A stretch of 64,000 nucleotides of DNA, taken from positions 1,922,001 to 1,986,000 of the forward strand of contig NZ_CP012559.1 of assembly GCF_000831645.3 (NCBI RefSeq), given 5' to 3'. Position 1 is the stretch's first letter. Each line of letters starts with the position of its first letter. Of the stretch, positions 25,292-34,362 are shown one piece after another. Made by a program: the position numbers and the translations under genes. Below the pieces are notes generated by a model. It saw nothing but the letters and a program-made list of their open reading frames with translations. It had not been told where the DNA came from and did not search any database. The stretch comes from Companilactobacillus heilongjiangensis (lineage in GTDB: Bacteria; Bacillota; Bacilli; Lactobacillales; Lactobacillaceae).

Positions 25292-26442
25292 AGTAATTTG
25301 ATTCCCATAGCCATTGCCATACCACCACCGATACAAAGTGATGCTAAGCCATTTTGCTTGCCTTCTTGTTGCAATGAATTGATCAAAGTAGCAATCATTC
25401 GAGTTCCTGTAGCGCCAAGTGGATGCCCTAAAGCAATCGCTCCACCATAAATATTCAAACGGTCCTCAGGTAACTTGAGGTCACGACTAACCGCAACTGC
25501 TTGAGCCGCAAAGGCTTCGTTGACTTCAAATAAATCGTAGTCATCAACTGTTGTCTTATAGCGGTCAAAGTATTTGTTGATGGCGTAATATGGTGCATAA
25601 CCCATATAATCGGGGTCGATTCCGATTTCTGTATAACCAGTAATTTCAGCCACATAATTGAGACCTAATTCTTTAGCACGACTTTCACGCATCAAAATTA
25701 CGGCAGCAGCACCATCGTTGATTGGCGATGAATTTCCAGCAGTAACTGTTCCTTTTTTATCGAAAACAGTTCGTAATTGACCCATTTGTTCCAAAGTCGT
25801 TGTTGGACGAATCGATTGATCAGTGGTAATTTCTTCACCATTAACTTCAATCGGAATAATTTCTTTGGCTAATTTTGCTTGAGCCTTATGTGCTTTTTGA
25901 TGTGAATCAAAAGCAAATTTATCTTGTTGTTCACGAGTTACGTGATATTTACGAGCTACATTTTCAGCCGTGATACCCATTGGCAAATGATTGAAAGCAT
26001 CGTTCAATCCATCATTGAACAAACTATCTGACAACTTAGGACTAACTTCCATCTTGCCTGTTCTTGGTGCATAAAATGGTGCATTTGACATGCTTTCTAC
26101 ACCACCGGCAACAACAATTTCTGCGTTACCCATAGTGATAGCCGAGACACCTTCATAAATGGCTTTCATCCCGGAACCACAAACTTGATTGACGGTCATG
26201 GCCGTTGCGTCGACACGTCCGTCTACATTTAACTCGATTTGACGAGCTGTATTTTGACCCATACCAGTTTGATAAACATTTCCAAAAATAAATTGATCAA
26301 CCATCTTAGGGTTAACTTTATTTTGGCTAAGTAGTTTTTTAACAAGTTGACTACCCAACTCAACCGCCGTCATATCAGCAAATTGTCCGCGGAATTTGCC
26401 AATAGCAGTTCTTTTTGCATCTATAATTACAATCGGATCCAT
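25288..26442 (-). CDS. Acetyl-CoA C-acetyltransferase (thiolase)
   Basis: This is a biosynthetic thiolase joining two acetyl-CoA into acetoacetyl-CoA, the first mevalonate step. The active-site motifs are complete: NQVCGSGMKA (nucleophilic cysteine near residue 88), NEAFAAQA, GGAIALGHPLGATG and CIGGGMAMA. It has 384 residues and an AAGGGAAAAG ribosome site ahead of the ATG. It leads the operon with mvaA and mvaS. Names used in relatives include thl, atoB and the first half of mvaE. Confidence 0.95.
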   Translation of the reverse strand: MDPIVIIDAKRTAIGKFRGQFADMTAVELGSQLVKKLLSQNKVNPKMVDQFIFGNVYQTGMGQNTARQIELNVDGRVDATAMTVNQVCGSGMKAIYEGVSAITMGNAEIVVAGGVESMSNAPFYAPRTGKMEVSPKLSDSLFNDGLNDAFNHLPMGITAENVARKYHVTREQQDKFAFDSHQKAHKAQAKLAKEIIPIEVNGEEITTDQSIRPTTTLEQMGQLRTVFDKKGTVTAGNSSPINDGAAAVILMRESRAKELGLNYVAEITGYTEIGIDPDYMGYAPYYAINKYFDRYKTTVDDYDLFEVNEAFAAQAVAVSRDLKLPEDRLNIYGGAIALGHPLGATGTRMIATLINSLQQEGKQNGLASLCIGGGMAMAMGIKLL

Positions 26443-26535
26443 AATCTTTTCCCTTCAAACTTGGTAGAATATCCTTAAGCCTTAATGATAATTTAATTAA
26501 CCAATAAAAACAAATAAAAGTGATGGAAAATTCTT

Positions 26536-26820
26536 ATGCGTACTATTGATTTAATCTTATTACTAAATGATTTCAAAAAAAATAACCGTATATTCGTCGA
26601 AACCGGCGATAAACGATTACCTGTTGTTGACCTTGAAGTTATCGATGATGAAATAATCCTCAAGACATCCACTAAAATGCATGGTTTAAAAAATTGGGAG
26701 TTCTTAATTCTGCTCAATAAAAAAGAATATTACGAAATGCCTGTTTTTTATAATGATGAATCTGGGCAGAGACAATTGTTTGGGTTTAGAGTATCGAACG
26801 ATAGTTTGTTGTTGGGGTGA
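26536..26820 (+). CDS. Hypothetical protein, 94 residues
   Basis: I do not recognise this family. The protein alternates short hydrophobic and charged strands (VVDLEVIDDEIILKTS, WEFLILLNKKEYYEMPVFY) and has no membrane segment or signal peptide, suggesting a small beta-rich cytoplasmic domain. The ribosome site is weak (GATGGA). It is divergent from the thiolase operon and followed within 8 bp by repeat copy 11. Codon use looks like the neighbours, so I judge it real. Confidence 0.6.
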   Translation: MRTIDLILLLNDFKKNNRIFVETGDKRLPVVDLEVIDDEIILKTSTKMHGLKNWEFLILLNKKEYYEMPVFYNDESGQRQLFGFRVSNDSLLLG

Positions 26821-26827
26821 TGATTAC

Positions 26828-27007
26828 TGCCGCATCCGGTGACAAGTGGTTTTGCCTGCTGTGAGACCGCCCCGAGCCAAGGTCTCGGAGCTCGATTTTG
26901 AGCTTTGCATAGACCGCAAATCTCAAAATACGTCTGTGCTGTAAGAACGACTTCGTCGTCCTAACACCACTGTCACTGCTGGCAAACCACTTGTCACCGG
27001 ATGCTAG
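26828..27007 (-). repeat. Cloverleaf repeat copy 11 (type II, minus orientation)
   Basis: CATCCGGTGACAAGTGGTTT pairs with AAACCACTTGTCACCGGATG, a perfect 20-bp arm. Its outer flank TTAC recurs just outside copy 12, the only hint of a target duplication that I saw. It pairs with copy 12 across 188 bp of AT-rich DNA without genes. Confidence 0.92.
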
Positions 27008-27195
27008 GGTATTTTTTGGGAGTTTTTAATGTGCTCGAGTGTATTTTTGTAGACCCCCAAATATCGGATTAATTCATCCATATTCAATTAATCATTAAAT
27101 TTGAAATAACTTTAAACATTCAATTACTGTAATACTTCTTAACCACATATAAATTCAGAGTTGATAATTAATATTATACATATCAAAAAAATATC

Positions 27196-27387
27196 TAGCC
27201 GGAGGGCGCAAAAAAAGTCTACCAGCTGTGAAATTGGTAATAGACTGGCAAGATTTTGCCAGTCTATTACCAAGGACGTATTTTGAAATTCGCGCACTTT
27301 GCGAAGTTCAAAATCGAGGTTCGAGACCGCACTTCGGCTCGAACCGGTCCCACAGCAGGTAGACTTTTTTTGCGCCCGGAGGCGGCA
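27196..27387 (+). repeat. Cloverleaf repeat copy 12 (type II, plus orientation)
   Basis: GGGCGCAAAAAAAGTCTACC pairs with GGTAGACTTTTTTTGCGCCC. Hairpin 1 is unusually long and perfect (TTGGTAATAGACTGGCAA with its complement), unlike the usual GTGGAGTTAGG version. It lies 10 bp from the galU stop codon. Confidence 0.92.
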
Positions 27388-27397
27388 TTACAAAGCA

Positions 27398-28306
27398 TTA
27401 TTTAGTATTTTTCTTACTCTTATCTTCAGCTTGAATTTGTTTAGCAAGATCAAGAATGTATGGCTTCAATTCATCCTTTACTTCTGGGTGAGTCAATCCA
27501 TATTCGATGTTTGTCTTCACATAACCAAACTTGTTACCAACATCAAATCTTTGTCCCTTAAATTCGTGGGCGAAGACTCTTTGTGTCTTGTTCATGCGAT
27601 CGATAGCGTCTGTTAATTGAATTTCATTACCAGCACCTGGTTTTTGAGTTGCTAGTAGGTCAAAAATTTCTGGTGTTAACAAGTAACGTCCGATAATGGC
27701 TAAGTTACTTGGAGCATCTTCAACTTTTGGCTTTTCAACGAATTTCTTAACGTTGTATAATCCAGGGGCATTTTCGCCTTCTGGGTCAATTACACCATAT
27801 TTAGAAACGTCTCTTTCAGGAACCTTCATAACGGCAATTGTTGAAGCATGAGTCTTCTCATAGTCATCAATCAATTGCTTTGTCAAAGGAACCTTGTCTT
27901 TCATCAAATCATCACCAAGCATAACGATAAATGGCTCGTCACCGATAAATGATCTGGCTTGTGAGACAGCGTCTCCTAAACCATTTGGATGTGCTTGACG
28001 ACTGTAGTACAAGTTAACGCCCAAGTCAGTTGTAGCTTGAACAACTTTTAATAATTCAGTCTTATTCTTTGATTCAAGGTTTTGTTCCAATTCTGGTACG
28101 GAGTCAAAGTGATCCTCGATTGAACGTTTATTCTTACCAGTAATGATCAAAATATCTTCAATACCAGAAGCTTTGGCCTCCTCAACGATAAATTGAATTG
28201 TTGGCTTATCAACGATAGGTAACATTTCCTTTGCTAAAGCTTTGGTAGCTGGCAAAAATCTTGTTCCCAATCCTGCTGCTGGTATAATTGCTTTTCTAAC
28301 TTTCAT
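27398..28306 (-). CDS. galU: UTP-glucose-1-phosphate uridylyltransferase
   Basis: This nucleotidyltransferase makes UDP-glucose for the Leloir cycle, wall teichoic acid and glycolipid glycosylation. It contains the GT-A start [32 protein letters not shown] and [12 protein letters not shown]. Its 302 residues are typical. The ATG overlaps the YihY stop by one base (TAATG) with AGGAG upstream. It is the last gene of map-yihY-galU. Its product would feed GalT encoded at 9 kb. Confidence 0.95.
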   Translation of the reverse strand: MKVRKAIIPAAGLGTRFLPATKALAKEMLPIVDKPTIQFIVEEAKASGIEDILIITGKNKRSIEDHFDSVPELEQNLESKNKTELLKVVQATTDLGVNLYYSRQAHPNGLGDAVSQARSFIGDEPFIVMLGDDLMKDKVPLTKQLIDDYEKTHASTIAVMKVPERDVSKYGVIDPEGENAPGLYNVKKFVEKPKVEDAPSNLAIIGRYLLTPEIFDLLATQKPGAGNEIQLTDAIDRMNKTQRVFAHEFKGQRFDVGNKFGYVKTNIEYGLTHPEVKDELKPYILDLAKQIQAEDKSKKNTK

Positions 28307-29265
28307 TAATTATTCTCCTTTTCATGCGACTGCAAATAACTAGTTAATCTACCAGTACTTATCCTTAAATATGGACCGCCGAAGGACTCGGCAAAAGCAA
28401 CATTAATAGCATTTCCAAATAAAAAGATTGTCACTGACATATTCACCCAAAGCAAAAACACAATAATCGCGCCGATAGCACCATAGTTGTCCCATGCTGA
28501 CCCAAAATATTTCAAATAATATGAAAACAATTGCGACAGACCTAAGATACCGACACTGGCAATAAAGGTCCCGGTTAAAATGTAATAAAGTTTCAAATGG
28601 ATATTAGGTAAAAAATAAAATAAAGCAAACATGATCAAAAACATTATAACAATTGCAAAGGGCCATTTCCATCTAGTAAATTCATCTATCCAGCGAGAAT
28701 TCACTCGTAGCAAGGGAATCAACCAGTTCAAAAAAAGTTGACCAAATGTAAACGTTATAATAGCTGCCACAGCAATAACGATTAACATCAAAGTTGTAAC
28801 AAATGCTAGACCACGACGAATGATATAGTTTAAAAAAGTTTTTTCAACAAATAGACTGTTTACGTCCAAACCGTATGCTTCATTCATCGTCATTTGTGCA
28901 ATATTTAATCCACGAGAGATTGCCCAAAGAGACACTAGAATACCAACTGACAAGATACCTCTATTGGAACTAGATAAAACCTTAATAATTGTCGGCAACA
29001 AGTAATGGTGCAAGTCATCTGGCAAAATAAATTCAATATAGCCGATAACTGTCGGTTTATCTAAATGTAATAGTGGAATCAAATTTCCAATAACAATGAC
29101 AGCTGGAAATAGTGACAACAGGATATAATACGTAATTGCTTTCGAAGCCATGGGTACATTTGAATCGCTCACTGCTTGTGTAACATACTTTACGAAGCCG
29201 ATAAATTTTTCATGTTTAGATATCGACTGTTTAAATAATGGTACCTGCTGTGTATTTTCTTCCAT
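28306..29265 (-). CDS. YihY/virulence factor BrkB family membrane protein
   Basis: This 319-residue integral membrane protein has six predicted membrane segments and the family phrases [28 protein letters not shown] and [17 protein letters not shown]. Once misnamed ribonuclease BN, the family has no established activity. It lies between map and galU with a one-base overlap to galU and 15 bp from the map stop, indicating an operon. Confidence 0.88.
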   Translation of the reverse strand: MEENTQQVPLFKQSISKHEKFIGFVKYVTQAVSDSNVPMASKAITYYILLSLFPAVIVIGNLIPLLHLDKPTVIGYIEFILPDDLHHYLLPTIIKVLSSSNRGILSVGILVSLWAISRGLNIAQMTMNEAYGLDVNSLFVEKTFLNYIIRRGLAFVTTLMLIVIAVAAIITFTFGQLFLNWLIPLLRVNSRWIDEFTRWKWPFAIVIMFLIMFALFYFLPNIHLKLYYILTGTFIASVGILGLSQLFSYYLKYFGSAWDNYGAIGAIIVFLLWVNMSVTIFLFGNAINVAFAESFGGPYLRISTGRLTSYLQSHEKENN

Positions 29266-29280
29266 TATTCACACCGATTA

Positions 29281-30075
29281 TTAAAGTAGATATTTAGCAT
29301 CATATTCAGGATCTTGTGATGTTAGAATTTTAGGACCATCTTTAGTAATCGCAATTGTATGTTCATATTGAGCGGAATCAGTACCATCAGCGGAAACAAA
29401 ATATTCCCAACCGTCAGCTTTGACAAACTTATCTTTGATTTCCCATGTACCTAAATTAACCATTGGTTCAATTGTAATCGTCATACCTTCACGTAATCTT
29501 AAACCTTGGCCAGGTTCACCATAATGAGGCACATTTGGAGCTTCGTGCATTGTAGGCTGGATACCATGTCCAATCAAATCACGCACATCACCCATATGAT
29601 TTTCATCTTCAACATAGTGTTGAATAGCGTAACCAATATCGCCTAAACGATTACCAACAACGGCTTGGTCAATTCCTAAATAAAGGGCTTTTTTAGTAAC
29701 GTCCATTAATTTTTGATCTTCAGCTGAAAGTTCTCCAACCGCATAAGTCCAACATGAATCACTTTCATAGCCATCCAAGTTGACTGTCATGTCAACCTTT
29801 AAGACGTCCCCACTCTTCAAAATCAAGTTTTTACGAGGAATACCATGAGCTACTTCATCGTTAACACAAACACAAGTAGCGTATTTGTAGCCTTCGAAGC
29901 CTTTTTCTGATGGGCGACCACCGTGTGAAACGATATAGTCGTTGGCAAAATTTTCAATTTCCATTGATGAAATTCCTGGTTTGATAATGTCACGCAAACC
30001 GATATGTGTATTGGCAAGCAGTTCTCCGGACTTTCTCATTCCTTCTATTTCTCTTGCAGATTTTAATGTAATCAC
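29281..30075 (-). CDS. map: Methionine aminopeptidase, type I
   Basis: This metalloprotease removes the initiator methionine from nascent proteins. The 264-residue product starts VITLKSAREIEGMRKSGELL. Metal ligands lie in LKVDMTVNLDGYESDSCWTYAVG (two aspartates), IGHGIQPTMHEAPNVPHYG (histidine) and MTITIEPMVN (glutamate), plus a C-terminal glutamate in QYEHTIAI. The longer open frame runs upstream into repeat copy 13 and would add 81 residues of repeat-derived sequence. I therefore place the start at the GTG at 30075, preceded at a long spacing by AAGGGA. Confidence 0.92.
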   Translation of the reverse strand: MITLKSAREIEGMRKSGELLANTHIGLRDIIKPGISSMEIENFANDYIVSHGGRPSEKGFEGYKYATCVCVNDEVAHGIPRKNLILKSGDVLKVDMTVNLDGYESDSCWTYAVGELSAEDQKLMDVTKKALYLGIDQAVVGNRLGDIGYAIQHYVEDENHMGDVRDLIGHGIQPTMHEAPNVPHYGEPGQGLRLREGMTITIEPMVNLGTWEIKDKFVKADGWEYFVSADGTDSAQYEHTIAITKDGPKILTSQDPEYDAKYLL

Positions 30076-30174
30076 TTTATAACATGTCCCTTCAAAAAAA
30101 ATGTTAATCTCATTATAACATTGTCGCTGTTTTTGAATTGCCTTTAAAATATGGTATTGAGGGATATTTAAGGA

Positions 30175-30351
30175 TGCCGCCTCTTGGTTCCAGTGATTCC
30201 GAACGCTATGCGACCGGTGCGAGCCAAGGTCTCGCGCCTCGATTTTGAGCTTCGCATGGTTCGCGAATCTCAAAATACGTCGGTGGAGTAAGGACTGAAG
30301 TCCTAACTCCACTGGCACAGCTGTTCTCCATCACTGGAACCAAGAGGCTCG
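30175..30351 (-). repeat. Cloverleaf repeat copy 13 (type II, minus orientation)
   Basis: CCTCTTGGTTCCAGTGAT pairs with ATCACTGGAACCAAGAGG. It lies upstream of map and inside the misleading N-terminal extension of that reading frame. It pairs with copy 14 across a 183-bp AT-rich spacer with no gene that I would support. Confidence 0.9.
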
Positions 30352-30534
30352 TTTTTTTATAGATTAGTTGGGTGCGTTCAAAAAAGTTTCATTTATAGAA
30401 GATATAAATATTTTTTGCGAAATATTTTTTGTTCAGTATTTTAAAAATCAAATATCGGTCGCAAGAAATTCTAAGTTACCGTTATTTATTAATAAATCAA
30501 TCCCAACCAATTCCACAGCAGCCAACAAAAAAAC

Positions 30535-30717
30535 TAGCCTTCGGGTGTGAGGGATGAAGCCCGCAGTGATAGTTATGTTAGGCCGGTGATTTTCCGGTCT
30601 TACATAACAGGACGTATTTTGAGACGCGGTTTTCGGCTCAAAATCGAGACTCGAGACCGCCCCTTGGCTCGAGTCGGTCCCACAGCAGGCTTCAATCCCT
30701 CACACCCGAAGGCGGCA
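30535..30717 (+). repeat. Cloverleaf repeat copy 14 (type II, plus orientation)
   Basis: CCTTCGGGTGTGAGGGATGAAG returns as the complement before GCGGCA. Hairpin 1 is GTTATGTTAGGCCGG/CCGGTCTTACATAAC, with one G-T and one T-T pair. It is the right partner of copy 13. Confidence 0.9.
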
Positions 30718-30811
30718 TATAAAAAATAATTTCCAACTTTTAACCTTTCGATTATTGATTTTTGCTATAATTACTCAAGATATGCATTTATGAATGAGGC
30801 GTTAATATAAT

Positions 30812-31267
30812 ATGACAAAAGTAAAAATTGTCTTTGCCAGCATTACTGGTAACGATGAAGATATCGCATACGTTTTAACAGAAAAGTTTGAAGCACTTGG
30901 TTGCGACGTTGATATGAGTGAAGTTTCTCAAACCGACGCCGCTGATTTTGAAGATGCCGACATTTGTGTGATTGCTAGTTATACTTACGATCAAGGAATC
31001 GTACCCGATGAAGCTCTAGATTTTTACGATGATATGCAAGACTTAAATCTCAGTGAAAAAGTCTACGGAGTCTGTGGCTCTGGCGATACCTTCTATGAAG
31101 ATTTTTGCCGAGCTGTCGATGAATTTGCCAAAGTTTTTGACAAAGTTGGCGCAACTAAAGGTGCTGAACCCGTTAGAGTTGAACTGGACCCCGAACAGGA
31201 TGACATCGATCATCTCGATAACTTTGCGGAAGAAATTTATAAAAAGGCACAAGAAATGGATCTATAA
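30812..31267 (+). CDS. Flavodoxin
   Basis: This is a 151-residue acidic FMN-binding electron carrier. The phosphate-binding loop is FASITGNDEDIAYVL, and SYTYDQGIVPDEALDFYDD and VCGSGDTFYEDFC are the flavin-contact loops. The partner reductase is not in the window. It is followed 2 bp later by a GtrA-like gene and the two are probably co-transcribed. The ribosome site is weak. Confidence 0.9.
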   Translation: MTKVKIVFASITGNDEDIAYVLTEKFEALGCDVDMSEVSQTDAADFEDADICVIASYTYDQGIVPDEALDFYDDMQDLNLSEKVYGVCGSGDTFYEDFCRAVDEFAKVFDKVGATKGAEPVRVELDPEQDDIDHLDNFAEEIYKKAQEMDL

Positions 31268-31269
31268 AA

Positions 31270-31728
31270 ATGGATTTTATTAAAAAATATCGTAATTTTT
31301 GGGTGTATTGTTTCTTCGGGTTCTTGGCATCAATCATCAACATCGGAATCTTTGATCTTTCACACAATTATTTCCACATACCTTTGTGGATAGCTAACAC
31401 GGTCGCTTGGTTCATTTCCAATTTCTTTTCCTTTTTCGTTACCAAGCTCTACGTGTTTAAGTCCGAAATGGAAGGTTTAAAAAAACTCTTTCATGAAGGA
31501 ATCATTTTCCTAGTTTCACGAATTTTCTCACTGATATTTGATGACATCTTTATGATTGTGGCTGTTCTGATTTTTCCTTGGAACAACTTGATCATTAAGG
31601 CTATCGATCAAGTGATTGTCGGATTATTCAACTACTTCTCTTCTAAACTGATTTTCAATTACAATAATCGTCAGTTGATTGAGAGATTTAAAAATTTAAA
31701 ATCAAAAAGAAGTCGAAATGAGTATTAA
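31270..31728 (+). CDS. GtrA family membrane protein
   Basis: This 152-residue protein has four membrane segments and the GtrA features YCFFGFLASIINIGIFDL, NTVAWFISNFFSFFVTKLYVF and a C-terminal NYFSSKLIFNY. Family members help flip or transfer lipid-linked sugars for cell-wall glycosylation. It begins 2 bp after the flavodoxin gene. No glycosyltransferase of the gtr type is adjacent, so its partner is unknown. Confidence 0.85.
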   Translation: MDFIKKYRNFWVYCFFGFLASIINIGIFDLSHNYFHIPLWIANTVAWFISNFFSFFVTKLYVFKSEMEGLKKLFHEGIIFLVSRIFSLIFDDIFMIVAVLIFPWNNLIIKAIDQVIVGLFNYFSSKLIFNYNNRQLIERFKNLKSKRSRNEY

Positions 31729-31747
31729 TTCATTTCGGCTTCTTTTT
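31705..31747 (+). terminator. Terminator overlapping the GtrA stop codon
   Basis: AGAAGTCGAAATGA and TCATTTCGGCTTCT form the stem with an A-run and a T-run at the flanks. The stop codon lies in its loop. Confidence 0.85.
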
Positions 31748-31755
31748 TGGAATAT

Positions 31756-31939
31756 TCCGCCTCATGGGGATAAAAATGCAGTTCTGCTATGAGGACCGGT
31801 CCGAGCCATAGTGCGGTCTCGAACCTCGATTTTGAGCTTTGCAAAGTTCGCAAATCTCAAAACTCGTCCTGTGGTGTAATGGCTAAAGCCATAACGCCAC
31901 CTCCATTGCAGACTGCATTTTTGTCCCCATGAGACTGGT
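31756..31939 (-). repeat. Cloverleaf repeat copy 15 (mixed ends, minus orientation)
   Basis: CTCATGGGGATAAAAATGCAGT pairs with ACTGCATTTTTGTCCCCATGAG. It pairs divergently with copy 16 across only 121 bp, the shortest spacer. That spacer contains AAGACAAAA/TTTTGTCTT, a terminator-like stem at about 31990-32022. Confidence 0.88.
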
Positions 31940-32060
31940 TTACTCTTCGCTTATTTGTTGGTTTGATACTTAAAATAACATGGTAAAAAAGACAAAACAC
32001 CACTTAATGATATTTTGTCTTAAATAAAAATAGATTATATGTAAACACTCATTTAATAAA

Positions 32061-32244
32061 TTAGTTGGAAGAGCAGAGAGTATTCACCCGCTGTGGGTGT
32101 GGCGTTAGAGCTTTAGCTCTTACACCACCGGGCGTGTTTGGAGACTTACCGTACTTTGGTAAGGCTTCAAACCGAGGATTGAGACCGAACTGTGGCTCGA
32201 TCCGGTCCGCATAGCAGGTGAATACTCTCTGCTCTGGAGACGGA
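32061..32244 (+). repeat. Cloverleaf repeat copy 16 (type I, plus orientation)
   Basis: AGAGCAGAGAGTATTCACC pairs with GGTGAATACTCTCTGCTCT between TTAGTTGG and GGAGACGG. Its end lies 2 bp from the stop of the 2-epimerase gene. Confidence 0.9.
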
Positions 32245-32246
32245 TC

Positions 32247-33389
32247 CTATTCAAATTCGCTAGGACGGTCTGTTGTTTGCTTGAAATAGTAGCTCAATGA
32301 ATCAAGAATTCTGTCTGATGCTTTTCCGTCACCATATGGATTCTTGGCATTTGCCATTCTATCGTATTCGGCTTTGTCTTCAATTAAACGTGTCATTTCT
32401 CTTTCGACTACTTCGGCATCTGTTCCGACTAGTTTCAAGGTTCCAGCTGTAACACCTTCTGGACGTTCAGTTGTATCACGCAATACCAATACTGGCTTGC
32501 CTAATGATGGAGCCTCTTCTTGAACACCACCGGAATCGGTCATGATGAAGTAACTTCTTGATGCTAAATTATGAAAGTCCACTACATCTAATGGTTCGAT
32601 CAAATGTACACGGTCAACGTCGCCTAAAATATCTTTAGCTGTCTTTTGCACAACTGGATTCAAGTGAACTGGGTAAACTAGTTCAATATCGTCATGTTTT
32701 TCCACAACTTTCTTCATAGCACGGAAAACTTGTTTCATTGGTTCACCTTGATTTTCACGACGGTGCATTGTGATTAAAATCATCTTTTTATCTGGATCGA
32801 TAACGTCCATAACGTCGTGATGATAATCTTTGTGAACGGTACTTCTCAAGGCATCAATGGCCGTATTACCAGTTACGAAAATATGGTCTTCCTTGTGATT
32901 TTCCTTCAACAAATTAGCTTTACTTTCAGTTGTTGGTGCAAAGTAAATATCCGTTAAATCGTCAGTCATTTGACGGTTCATTTCTTCTGGCCATGGTGAG
33001 TACTTATTCCAAGTTCTCAAACCAGCTTCAACGTGTCCAATCGCTGTTTGATGGTAGAAAGCTGATAATGCGGCACTAAATGTTGTCGTTGTATCGCCAT
33101 GAACTAACACGATATCAGGCTTTTCTTTTTCAATAATGCTATCTAATTCTTTAAGAACCAAACCAGTGATACCACTAAGCGTTTGGCGTTCCTTCATAAT
33201 ATTCAAATCGTAATCTGGCTTAATATTAAAAATTTCCAAAACGGAATCAAGCATCTCACGATGTTGGGCTGTCACTACAGTAACAGTCTCAAAACGGTCA
33301 CTATTTTGCTTCAATTTCAAAACTAGCGGTGCCATTTTAATTGCTTCTGGTCTCGTACCAAAAACAGTCATAACTTTAATTTTATCCAA
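32247..33389 (-). CDS. wecB: UDP-N-acetylglucosamine 2-epimerase (non-hydrolysing)
   Basis: This enzyme interconverts UDP-GlcNAc and UDP-ManNAc, feeding wall teichoic acid linkage units or other surface glycans; it is also called mnaA. The 380-residue protein starts KVMTVFGTRPEAIKMAPLV and has VHGDTTTTFSAALSAFYH, HVEAGLRTWN and SGGVQEEAPSLGKPVLVLRD. GAGGTGAT precedes a TTG at 33389, which I take as start; a GTG three codons earlier lies in the ribosome site. It appears to be a single gene between two repeats. Confidence 0.94.
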   Translation of the reverse strand: MDKIKVMTVFGTRPEAIKMAPLVLKLKQNSDRFETVTVVTAQHREMLDSVLEIFNIKPDYDLNIMKERQTLSGITGLVLKELDSIIEKEKPDIVLVHGDTTTTFSAALSAFYHQTAIGHVEAGLRTWNKYSPWPEEMNRQMTDDLTDIYFAPTTESKANLLKENHKEDHIFVTGNTAIDALRSTVHKDYHHDVMDVIDPDKKMILITMHRRENQGEPMKQVFRAMKKVVEKHDDIELVYPVHLNPVVQKTAKDILGDVDRVHLIEPLDVVDFHNLASRSYFIMTDSGGVQEEAPSLGKPVLVLRDTTERPEGVTAGTLKLVGTDAEVVEREMTRLIEDKAEYDRMANAKNPYGDGKASDRILDSLSYYFKQTTDRPSEFE

Positions 33390-33456
33390 AATTATCACCT
33401 CAATAAATTAGTTCCAGTATATCAAAGTTGGGGTTATTAATATAGGTAGTGTTTTC

Positions 33457-33642
33457 CCGTCTCCAGGGATAAGAAATATTTACCTGCTATGCGGACCGGC
33501 TCGAGCCACAGTGCGGTCTCGAACCTCGGTTTGAAGCCTTACCAAAGTTCGGTAAGTCTCCAAACGCGCCCGGTGGTGTAATTGCTAAAGCAATAACGCC
33601 ACACCCATAGCTGGTAAATATTCTTATCCCTTCCGCCTCATT
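33457..33642 (-). repeat. Cloverleaf repeat copy 17 (type I, minus orientation)
   Basis: AGGGATAAGAAATATTTACC pairs with GGTAAATATTCTTATCCC. Compared with copy 8 both arms changed together (GATGAG/CTCATC to GATAAG/CTTATC). It pairs with copy 18 across 185 bp of AT-rich DNA with no gene visible. Confidence 0.92.
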
Positions 33643-33827
33643 TTTCTGGTCAGTTTCATTACTTCTACCTAAAACTTTGAACACGAATTTATAAATAATA
33701 CCGAATGCTATAAGTTATCGGTAGCCAACACAACTTTCAAATCAAATATATGTAATCCATAAAGTATGACATCAATCCAACATGACACTATATACATTAA
33801 GTAATATCAAATCAGCCCCAAATACAT

Positions 33828-34015
33828 TAGCCAGAGGTTGTGAGGGATGGAGCCCGCAGTGGCAGTGGTGTTAGGCCGGCGATTTTCCGGTCTTACACCA
33901 CAGGACGTATTTTGAAATTCGCGTACTTTGCGAAGTTCAAAATCGAGGGTCGAGACCGCACTTCGGCTCGAGCCGGTCCCACAGCAGGCTCCATCCCTCA
34001 CAACCTCTGGCGGCA
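33828..34015 (+). repeat. Cloverleaf repeat copy 18 (type II, plus orientation)
   Basis: CCAGAGGTTGTGAGGGATGG pairs with CCATCCCTCACAACCTCTGG, a perfect 20-bp arm. Hairpin 1 resembles that of copy 14. It is the right partner of copy 17. Confidence 0.92.
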
Positions 34016-34072
34016 CCCAACCCCAAACATTTTCTACTATTTTATGAAAACTTATGTTTATAATGAACCATT

Positions 34073-34255
34073 ATGATAAATCTAACTCTTTTAGTTATTT
34101 TAAGCATCCTAACAACCCTCGTTGCTTTCTTCGCGGTCATGTCAATTTACAACACTGTGATTAAATCCCGGTACCAAAAAAATTGGTGGTATATTCTAAT
34201 AATTTTAATAATCCTATACCTATTAGCCTTTTACATGTATTTTCATTTTAGATAA
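34073..34255 (+). CDS. Small two-segment membrane protein, 60 residues
   Basis: I do not recognise this protein. It has two hydrophobic stretches (about residues 3-25 and 39-58) joined by a basic turn (KSRYQKNWW), consistent with a small hairpin-type membrane protein. No ribosome site is visible; TATAAT lies at 34059-34064, only 9 bp before the ATG, so the mRNA would be leaderless or nearly so. A role cannot be inferred. It lies between repeat copy 18 and fba. Confidence 0.5.
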   Translation: MINLTLLVILSILTTLVAFFAVMSIYNTVIKSRYQKNWWYILIILIILYLLAFYMYFHFR

Positions 34256-34362
34256 AGCGCTTACTGAAATAGTTTTGTTAAAAGATGTATTAATTTTATT
34301 CACTTTGAGTTAAAATTACTAATGTATTCAAATAAATGAATGAAATTTTTGGAGGATTATCG

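Noticed and set aside
30076-30318. An 81-residue N-terminal extension of methionine aminopeptidase
   Set aside because: It is repeat-derived sequence read through in frame. The true family start (VITLKSAREIEGM) begins at the GTG at 30075.
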